Positions 1-4,610 of a stretch of DNA of 5,792 bases are shown one piece after another. Below the pieces are notes generated by a model that was given only the letters and a program-made list of their open reading frames with translations, did no database searches and was not told the origin of the DNA. The stretch spans positions 1-5,792 of the forward strand of contig JAUIKX010000235.1 of NCBI GenBank assembly GCA_030430515.1. The letters run 5' to 3'. Positions within the stretch are counted from its first letter, which is position 1, and every line of letters begins with the position of its first letter. The DNA comes from Gammaproteobacteria bacterium. Its GTDB lineage: Bacteria; Pseudomonadota; Gammaproteobacteria; Pseudomonadales; Azotimanducaceae. The translations under genes were made by a program, and so were the position numbers.

Positions 1-219
1 CGCTTCCAACTCTTGGGAAAGCTGTCTGGCTTTGATTTCCAGGGCACGGCTGCGTTCCTGTTCGGCCTTTAACTCCGTCTCAACCCGCTGGGCCTCATCG
101 GACGGGGTTGTTGTCTGGGCCAGAACATGATGACCGGGAAGACCAATACCGATAAGGATCGCCAGGGCAAGCCCGACGGGGCGGAAAAGAGGCGGGGGTC
201 GGCACCTATTCAGCTGCAT
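1..219 (-). CDS. envC: EnvC-like murein hydrolase activator, N-terminal part (cut by window edge)
   Basis: I translated the 73 visible codons by hand; the frame stays open to the edge. The product begins with a basic stretch (MQLNRCRPPPLFR), then a hydrophobic core at about residues 14-33 (PVGLALAILIGIGLPG and on). A likely signal peptidase site follows VLA at residues 32-34. From about residue 41 it is rich in E, Q, R and K with heptad-like spacing (ETELKAEQERSRALEIKARQ), the start of a coiled coil. Signal peptide plus coiled coil is the N-terminal plan of EnvC, a periplasmic protein that activates the septal amidases AmiA/AmiB. Its degenerate LytM domain would lie beyond the edge. It is the usual gene after gpmI in Pseudomonas-type gammaproteobacteria. 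This is the only ATG: an in-frame stop lies about 12 codons upstream. The start overlaps the gpmI stop by 14 bp, suggesting translational coupling. No clear ribosome binding site is visible. The family call rests on N-terminal architecture and position only. Confidence 0.82.
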   Translation of the reverse strand, partial: MQLNRCRPPPLFRPVGLALAILIGIGLPGHHVLAQTTTPSDEAQRVETELKAEQERSRALEIKARQLSQELEA

Positions 220-1768
220 GGCGGGCTGCGCGCTGCAGCAGGGTATGTCCAGTCATCGCCTTTGGCTGTGGCAGGCGCAACAAGTCCAATACGGTCGGGG
301 CGACATCAGCCAACCTACCATTATTCAACCCGGACACTTCTTCCGCCGGGGCCCCGACCAGAATCAAGGGCACTTGGCTGAGCGTGTGGGACGTATGGGC
401 GATGCCGGTATCGGGGTTCACCATCATATCCGCGTTTCCGTGGTCTGCGGTGATCAACATCCGCCCACCCTGTTTCAGAATTGCCGCCTCCAGGCGACCA
501 AGGCATCGATCAACAGTTTCAACAGCTTGGACCGCAGCGTCAAAGACCCCGGTATGGCCAACCATATCCGTGTTGGCATAGTTCACGACAATCAGATCGT
601 AGCGACCGCTTTCAATCGCTTCCACCAGATTGTCGGTCACTTCAGCAGCAGACATTTCGGGTTTCAGGTCATAAGTGGCAACATCGGGGGAGGGGATCAG
701 GATTCGATCTTCGCCTTCAAATACCGTTTCACGCCCGCCATTCAAAAAGAATGTAACATGGGCATATTTTTCCGTTTCGGCGATGCGTAGCTGCCGCTTG
801 CCGAGCGTCGAGATGTACTCGCCGAGCGTATTCTTCAGAACCGGTGTGTCAAAGGCGCAGGATGCCGGGATGTCCTCGGCGTAGCGGGTCAGCATGACGA
901 AGTCCGCCAGCTTTACGGTGCTTCGGCGTTCGAAGTCCGTGAAATCCTGCTCGACGATGGCGCGGGTGATTTCCCTCGCCCTGTCCGCTCGGAAGTTCAT
1001 GAAGAAAACCACGTCGCCGTTTTTCATGCTCACCGGCAGCGATCCTGCGGGGTGGACGGCGGTGGGCTGCACGAACTCGTCGTTTTCGTCCCGGGCGTAA
1101 GCCTGTTCCAACCCACTGACCGGGTCTTCAGCGTGGAACGGGGCTTCGCCGCGAACGATGAGGTTGTAGGCACGTTCCACCCGATCCCAGCGGTTGTCGC
1201 GGTCCATGGCGAAGTAGCGTCCGCACAGGCTGGCCACATGACCGTTGCCCAGCGACTCGAACAGATTCCGTGCTTTCTCGAGAGAGGCTTTGGCGCTGCG
1301 CGGCGGTGTGTCCCGCCCGTCCAGAAACGCGTGCAGATAGACGCGCTCGAGCCCGGCTTGTGCGGCCATGCGCATGGCCGCGAATATCTGCTCTTCGTGG
1401 CTGTGCACGCCGCCGGGTGACATGAGCCCCATCAGATGCAGCGCGCCACCGGTTTCTTTCAGGCGCTCGATGGCGCTGGTCAGCGCGGTGTTTTTCTGGA
1501 ACTCACCCTGCTCTATGGCCCGGTTGATGCGCGTGAAGTCCTGGTAGACCACGCGGCCGGCACCCAGGTTCATGTGTCCGACCTCTGAGTTGCCCATCTG
1601 ACCATCCGGCAGGCCGACATCATCACCGCTGCCCGAGATCAGCGTGTTGGGGCGTTCCTGCATCAGGCGGTCCCAGGTTGGGGTGTCAGCTTCGCTGATG
1701 GCGTTGGTCGGAGAGGGCGCCTGGTGTCCGAATCCGTCCAGTATGACCAGAAGGTTCACTTTTCGCAT
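206..1768 (-). CDS. gpmI: 2,3-bisphosphoglycerate-independent phosphoglycerate mutase
   Basis: This cytosolic Mn-dependent enzyme interconverts 3- and 2-phosphoglycerate in glycolysis and gluconeogenesis. The product is 520 residues, close to the usual 510-515. The N-terminal LVILDGFG gives metal ligand D11. GQMGNSEVGHMNLG contains the phosphorylated serine, S61. The substrate-domain signatures HAFLDGRDTPP (146-156), GRYFAMDRDNRWDR (183-196) and MNFRADRARE (257-266) follow. The phosphatase domain resumes with RIAETEKYAHVTFF (328-341), NYANTDMVGHTG (D401, H405), TADHGNADMM (D442, H443) and AHTSH (H458). All expected catalytic and metal residues appear present. The start has a good ribosome binding site (AGGAAC, about 9 nt upstream) and a promoter-like element about 40 bp upstream. 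It is probably co-transcribed with the overlapping envC gene. One oddity: codon use and GC change abruptly near position 780. Leucine is TTG in 0 of the first 12 leucine codons but 7 of the last 12. Confidence 0.98.
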   Translation of the reverse strand: MRKVNLLVILDGFGHQAPSPTNAISEADTPTWDRLMQERPNTLISGSGDDVGLPDGQMGNSEVGHMNLGAGRVVYQDFTRINRAIEQGEFQKNTALTSAIERLKETGGALHLMGLMSPGGVHSHEEQIFAAMRMAAQAGLERVYLHAFLDGRDTPPRSAKASLEKARNLFESLGNGHVASLCGRYFAMDRDNRWDRVERAYNLIVRGEAPFHAEDPVSGLEQAYARDENDEFVQPTAVHPAGSLPVSMKNGDVVFFMNFRADRAREITRAIVEQDFTDFERRSTVKLADFVMLTRYAEDIPASCAFDTPVLKNTLGEYISTLGKRQLRIAETEKYAHVTFFLNGGRETVFEGEDRILIPSPDVATYDLKPEMSAAEVTDNLVEAIESGRYDLIVVNYANTDMVGHTGVFDAAVQAVETVDRCLGRLEAAILKQGGRMLITADHGNADMMVNPDTGIAHTSHTLSQVPLILVGAPAEEVSGLNNGRLADVAPTVLDLLRLPQPKAMTGHTLLQRAARHAAE

Positions 1769-1806
1769 GACTACTGTTCCTGCGCGTTAGGGCGAATATG
1801 GAAAAA

Positions 1807-1820
1807 GGGGGCGCATTTTA
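1807..1820 (-). promoter_or_regulatory. Predicted gpmI promoter: -10 element with GC-rich discriminator
   Basis: On the minus strand the sequence reads TAAAAT (1820 to 1815) followed directly by GCGCCCCC (1814 to 1807). TAAAAT matches the sigma-70 -10 consensus at 5 of 6 positions. A transcript starting near 1807 would have a leader of about 39 nt before gpmI. No good -35 hexamer sits 16-18 bp upstream. The GC-rich discriminator resembles that of stringently controlled promoters; E. coli rrnB P1 has TATAATGCGCC. Control by ppGpp is inferred, not shown. Confidence 0.6.
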
Positions 1821-1861
1821 GCAAACACCAACGCGGATATACGACGAACCCAGTCACCGAA

Positions 1862-1875
1862 TATAATGCGCCCCC
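1862..1875 (+). promoter_or_regulatory. Predicted rhodanese-secB promoter: consensus -10 with GC-rich discriminator
   Basis: A perfect sigma-70 -10 hexamer, TATAAT (1862-1867), is followed directly by GCGCCCCC (1868-1875), the same discriminator as the opposing promoter. The -35 region (about 1839-1844, atacga) is weak. Initiation near 1874-1876 would give a leader of about 27 nt before the ATG at 1902. It would exclude the in-frame ATG at 1866, which lies inside the -10 element. Confidence 0.68.
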
Positions 1876-1901
1876 ATTTTCAGGTCCTGGCTGTCTTCGT
1901 T

Positions 1902-2318
1902 ATGGAGCAACTCTTCGAATTCATCGGAAATCACCCCCTGGAGGTCGGCGCTTTTGCGGTGCTGCTGGTTCTGTTCATCCGTAACGAGATGAACCGCGGG
2001 GGGGCAAGCGTTTCAGCCCAGCAGCTGGTGAACATGGTCAACAGCGAGAAGGCGGTGCTGCTCGATGTTCGCGACCGCAAGGAGTACGAGGCTGGACACA
2101 TCGTCGATGCCATCAATATTCCCTACTCGTCGCTCGAAAGCCGGGTGGAAGAACTGAATAAGTTCAAAGAGCGTCCGATCGTCATCATCTGCAAGATGGG
2201 ACAGCATGCGGGAGCGGCAGGTACCCTGCTGCGCAAGAAAGGCTACGAAAATATCAGCCGCCTCACCGGCGGTATCATGGAGTGGCGCAATCAGAGTCTG
2301 CCGGTAGTTAAATCATGA
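1902..2318 (+). CDS. Membrane-anchored single-domain rhodanese (YibN/PA5130 type)
   Basis: The product is 138 residues. A short N-terminal segment is followed by one membrane helix at about residues 12-27 (PLEVGAFAVLLVLFI), the basic residues R28 and R32, and a rhodanese domain from about 37 to 133. The domain shows LLDVRDRKEYEAGHI (53-67), the substrate-loop cysteine C97 in IICKMGQHAG, and the C-terminal LTGGIMEWR (121-129). Rhodanese domains carry a persulfide on this cysteine and pass sulfur to acceptors; the substrate of this subfamily is not known to me. The domain most likely faces the cytoplasm. I chose ATG 1902 because the protein then begins MEQLFEFI, as in homologues I recall, and because an upstream in-frame ATG at 1866 lies within the predicted -10 box. 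No strong ribosome binding site is visible. The stop overlaps the secB start (ATGA), so the two are probably translationally coupled. In E. coli and Pseudomonas a glutaredoxin gene normally separates them; it is missing here. Confidence 0.9.
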   Translation: MEQLFEFIGNHPLEVGAFAVLLVLFIRNEMNRGGASVSAQQLVNMVNSEKAVLLDVRDRKEYEAGHIVDAINIPYSSLESRVEELNKFKERPIVIICKMGQHAGAAGTLLRKKGYENISRLTGGIMEWRNQSLPVVKS

Positions 2319-2782
2319 GCGAAGCAACAGAACAGAGCGGCCAGGTACGCCTGGAAAGAATCTATCTCAAAGACTCCTCTTTCGAGTCGCCGGGCACCCC
2401 AGAGGTGTTCACCGAGCAGTGGCAGCCTCAGGTGTCTGTCGACATCAACAGCAAAGCCAACCCGATGGAAGAATCGCGTTTCGAGGTGGTGCTGACATGT
2501 ACGGTGCGCACCAAGCGGCCGAACGGGAAGACGGCTTTCATCGTCGAAGTGCAGCAGGCCGGGATCTTTCTCATCGAAGGGCTTGTGCCAGAGGTGCAGC
2601 AGAAAGTGCTCGGCACCATCTGTCCCTCGACGCTGTTTCCCTATCTGCGTGAGGCGATCGACAGCCTGGTTGTTAAAGGGGGGTTCCCGGCGTTGCACCT
2701 GGCGCCGGTGAACTTCGATGCGCTATATGCTCAGGCGCTCGCTCAGCGGGCACAGCAGGACAGCGACGAAACCACTCACTGA
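2315..2782 (+). CDS. secB: Protein-export chaperone SecB
   Basis: SecB is a cytosolic homotetrameric chaperone that keeps secretory precursors unfolded and delivers them to SecA at the Sec translocon. The product has 155 residues, the same length as E. coli SecB. Family landmarks in order are LERIYLKDSSFESP (13-26), WQPQVSVDI (36-44), FIVEVQQAGIFLIEG (75-89), CPSTLFPYLREAI (103-115) and the strongly conserved GFPALHLAPVNFDALY (123-138). The last is followed by a polar, acidic C-terminal tail (QQDSDETTH) of the kind that contacts SecA. The start overlaps the rhodanese stop by 4 bp (ATGA), with only a weak ribosome binding site, so coupled translation from the promoter near 1862 is likely. The 3' end overlaps the convergent trmL gene by 7 bp, and no terminator hairpin is visible there. 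Confidence 0.98.
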   Translation: MSEATEQSGQVRLERIYLKDSSFESPGTPEVFTEQWQPQVSVDINSKANPMEESRFEVVLTCTVRTKRPNGKTAFIVEVQQAGIFLIEGLVPEVQQKVLGTICPSTLFPYLREAIDSLVVKGGFPALHLAPVNFDALYAQALAQRAQQDSDETTH

Positions 2783-3231
2783 AAGCCCATCTGCCGCCAG
2801 GCTTCATAGATCGTCACCGCTACGGCGTTGGCGATGTTCAGGCTGCGGGAATGGCTGCGCATGGGAATGCGCAGGTGTTGCTGTGCCGGCAGGCTTTCGA
2901 GCACATCGTCGGGCAGGCCGCGGCTCTCCGGGCCGAACAGCAGCGTGTCTCCAGTCCGATATCCGACATCGGTGTGTAGCGTGTGACCTTTTGTCGTGAG
3001 GGCGAAGGCGCGATCCGGTGAATGCGTCTGCCAGTAGGCATCCAGATTCTCATGCAGCGTGACGCTGGCAAACTCATGGTAATCCAGCCCGGCCCGGCGA
3101 AGTCGCTTGTCCGACCACTCGAAGCCGAGTGGTCGGATCAGGTGCAGGCTGGCTCCCGTGTTTGCGCACAGCCGTATTATGTTGCCGGTATTCGGGGGGA
3201 TCTCCGGCTCATACAGCACGACATTGAGCAT
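2776..3231 (-). CDS. trmL: tRNA (cytidine/uridine-2'-O)-methyltransferase TrmL
   Basis: TrmL is a dimeric SPOUT-class enzyme that uses S-adenosylmethionine to methylate the 2'-O of wobble nucleotide 34 in tRNA-Leu isoacceptors. The 151 residues align from end to end with E. coli TrmL (157). MLNVVLYEPEIPPNTGNI (1-18) and IRLCANTG open the protein. DKRLRRAGLDYHEF (41-54), the trefoil-knot segment LLFGPESRGLP (97-107) and IPMRSHSRSLNIANAV (122-137) with R129, S130, N132 and N135 follow, ending YEAWRQMG. The start is fixed by this alignment. The same frame stays open upstream to 3600, but that part is antisense-like residue soup over the reductase gene. The start lies 8 bp after the stop of the upstream reductase gene, so the two should be co-transcribed. 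No good ribosome binding site is visible, so translation may depend on reinitiation. The coding sequence contains an 11-bp perfect hairpin at 3110-3137. Confidence 0.96.
   Translation of the reverse strand: MLNVVLYEPEIPPNTGNIIRLCANTGASLHLIRPLGFEWSDKRLRRAGLDYHEFASVTLHENLDAYWQTHSPDRAFALTTKGHTLHTDVGYRTGDTLLFGPESRGLPDDVLESLPAQQHLRIPMRSHSRSLNIANAVAVTIYEAWRQMGFQ
3110..3137 (-). repeat. Perfect 11-bp inverted repeat (hairpin) inside trmL
   Basis: TCCGACCACTC at 3110-3120 and GAGTGGTCGGA at 3127-3137 are exact reverse complements around a 6-nt loop. In the trmL message it falls at about codons 32-41 (IRPLGFEWSD) and would form a GC-rich stem. No U-run follows on the minus strand, so it does not look like an intrinsic terminator. 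Any regulatory role is speculative. Confidence 0.85.
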
Positions 3232-3239
3232 GCGGTCAG

Positions 3240-4349
3240 CTATGCGTGCGGCGTAACCAGATACTTCTCGCCGGTCTTCATGGCGCTGTAGTCGAGCACC
3301 GCGTCCCTGGTCAGCATTTCTTCCAGCGAAACGGAACGTTTGTAGCTGCTTGCAAAGGTAGAGGTGAGTCCGTCCAGTACCCGCTGACGCATGCGGGTCA
3401 TGACCTCGATGCCTGCATGCGCGAGGAATGGGGTGAGCAACCAACCGGACAGGGTCCAGCCAAAGCCGTAGGACGGTGTCAGAATGGTCGGGCCCATATC
3501 CAGCCTGCCGTAGATATACATCTTTTTCTGCTGGTTGGAACCATAGCGCGAGTATTCGCTCATCTTGCGCGTTGCCACCTGTTCCATGGCCTTGAAGCAA
3601 CTGTCGACGGTTTTGCCGCCGCCGATTGGGTCGAAGCCCAGGTAGGCATCGGTGGCATCAATGGCCGCGCACAACTGATCGTGATAGTCGTCATCCGATG
3701 AGTTGACGACATGGGTTGCCCCCAGGCCTTTGAGCAGTTCCACCTGCTCGGCCTTGCGTACGATATTGACCAGCTGCAGATCATCTTCCTGGCAGATCTT
3801 TACCAGCATCTGGCCAAGGTTGGAGGCCGCCGCCAGATGAACGATGGCGCCCTGCTGCTCCATGCGTGCGGTTTCCGCGAAACCGAGCGCGGTCATTGGG
3901 TTAACGAATGCTGATGCACCATCTGCTGAAGAGATGTCGCCCAGCGGCAGACACATACCGGCATCGGCGTAGCAGTACTGGGAAAACGCATTGCCCGGCA
4001 CGCAGGCGACGCGCTGGCCGATCAGCGCCTGTGCGGCATCGCCGTCGCCGGCAGCGATGACTGTACCTGCGCCCTCATTGCCCACCGGCAGCCGCTGTCC
4101 GTGGCGCCCTTTCTGTGCGCTGTAGAAGGGCTCGGGCATGGTTGCAACGAACTTCCCGTTGGAATATTCCGCGTTTTCGAGATCGGCAGCGCTCGTGAGG
4201 ATTGCCAGGTCGGAAGGGTTGATGGGAGCGGCTTCCATTTGCACGAGTACCTGGTTGCCGGTGGGCGCGGCAAACTCGGTCTCCTCCACTGCGACGGTGA
4301 GCTTGCCGTCGGCGAGGGTGCTGAAAAGCTGTTTTCCGTTTGTTGTCAT
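3240..4349 (-). CDS. Medium-chain dehydrogenase/reductase, zinc-free quinone/enoyl reductase type
   Basis: The product has 369 residues with the two-domain MDR plan. An N-terminal GroES-like domain (about 1-150) shows VLVQMEAAPINPSDLAIL (34-51) and PVGNEGAGTVIAAG (88-101). A Rossmann domain (about 165-300) shows VHLAAASNLGQMLVKIC (170-186), NIVRKAEQVELLKGLGATHV (195-214) and FDPIGGG (239-245). The cysteine cluster that binds structural zinc in alcohol dehydrogenases is absent, as are the usual catalytic zinc ligands. That points to an NAD(P)H-dependent reductase of activated double bonds (quinone oxidoreductase, or trans-2-enoyl reductase as in MECR/ETR1) rather than an alcohol dehydrogenase. 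The substrate cannot be told from sequence. I chose ATG 4349 because the family-like sequence begins there, with AGGTAGAG about 8-11 nt upstream. The same frame extends to an ATG at 4439, but those 30 residues look non-coding. It precedes trmL by 8 bp. I do not recall it at this place in Pseudomonas. Confidence 0.88.
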   Translation of the reverse strand: MTTNGKQLFSTLADGKLTVAVEETEFAAPTGNQVLVQMEAAPINPSDLAILTSAADLENAEYSNGKFVATMPEPFYSAQKGRHGQRLPVGNEGAGTVIAAGDGDAAQALIGQRVACVPGNAFSQYCYADAGMCLPLGDISSADGASAFVNPMTALGFAETARMEQQGAIVHLAAASNLGQMLVKICQEDDLQLVNIVRKAEQVELLKGLGATHVVNSSDDDYHDQLCAAIDATDAYLGFDPIGGGKTVDSCFKAMEQVATRKMSEYSRYGSNQQKKMYIYGRLDMGPTILTPSYGFGWTLSGWLLTPFLAHAGIEVMTRMRQRVLDGLTSTFASSYKRSVSLEEMLTRDAVLDYSAMKTGEKYLVTPHA

Positions 4350-4610
4350 AGGGATCTCTACCTGCGTGTTATGGGTTGATCTGGTGGCAAACGAGTTGCG
4401 CAAGGCGGCAGGTATACGCGGGCGCGAGGGCATTAGCAAATGCTCAGACTGGCACGCGTCGTGTTGCAGCGCCTGCCGTAAGTCTTCGCATATCGCGGTA
4501 TTCTTGCCAGCGATACCGGAGGCCTGGCGTACGTGCTCTCTTCGGCGATGAGCGTTGTGCGCGCGCGAACAACTTGGCGGTTGGTGAAGCCAGCTTTGCT
4601 GGCGACGCGC
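4350..4610. other. Intergenic region between ntrC and the reductase gene
   Basis: These 261 bp hold no convincing gene. Plus-strand reading frames that cross the region run on through the opposite strands of the reductase gene and ntrC and resemble no family. I find no tRNA and no recognisable riboswitch. It should contain the promoter of the reductase-trmL pair, but I see no strong sigma-70 element there. A weak sigma-54-like match lies on the minus strand at 4494-4509, and a 6-bp dyad (tatcgc/gcgata) at 4491-4515 overlaps it. A compact hairpin lies next to the ntrC stop. Confidence 0.6.
4589..4603. repeat. Compact REP-like hairpin after ntrC
   Basis: GCCAGC TTT GCTGGC is a perfect 6-bp stem with a 3-nt loop, 8 bp beyond the ntrC stop. 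With its flanks (gaagccagctttgctggcga) it resembles the palindromic cores of REP elements scattered between genes in Pseudomonas and related genomes. On the minus strand only TT follows the stem, so it is a poor intrinsic terminator, though it could protect the 3' end of the ntrC message. It is a single copy here, so repeat status cannot be confirmed. Confidence 0.5.

Larger units (their letters stand above)
1802..1880. repeat. 16-bp inverted repeat framing the divergent promoters
   Basis: The left arm at 1802-1817 (aaaaagggggcgcatt) and the right arm at 1865-1880 are reverse complements at 15 of 16 positions. The inner 11 bp (1807-1817 and 1865-1875) are perfect. The arms carry most of the two -10 elements and both discriminators, and are separated by 47 bp. 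The dyad centre is at about 1841, where the two -35 regions would fall. The symmetry follows from two matching outward promoters, although the match extends into the A/T tract beyond the discriminator. Confidence 0.85.

Noticed and set aside
218..1420. Long open frames on the plus strand opposite gpmI (about 190 and 122 codons)
   Set aside because: They lie fully antisense to a complete, well-conserved gpmI and their translations show no family motifs.
1866..1901. Upstream in-frame ATG giving the rhodanese 12 extra residues
   Set aside because: The ATG overlaps the TATAAT -10 element and would not be in the transcript. The protein from ATG 1902 begins like its homologues.
3232..3600. Extension of the trmL frame upstream to 3600
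   Set aside because: The extra residues are antisense-like and non-conserved. TrmL homologues begin MLN-VLYEPEIPPNTGN at 3231, and the region is the coding sequence of the reductase in another frame.
4350..4439. Extension of the reductase start to the ATG at 4439
   Set aside because: The 30 extra residues are not MDR-like. The ATG at 4349 has a plausible ribosome binding site and begins just before the conserved domain.
4450..4468. Plus-strand TGGCACG...TTGCA resembling a sigma-54 promoter
   Set aside because: GG and GC are separated by 13 nt rather than the strict 10, and no plus-strand gene follows.
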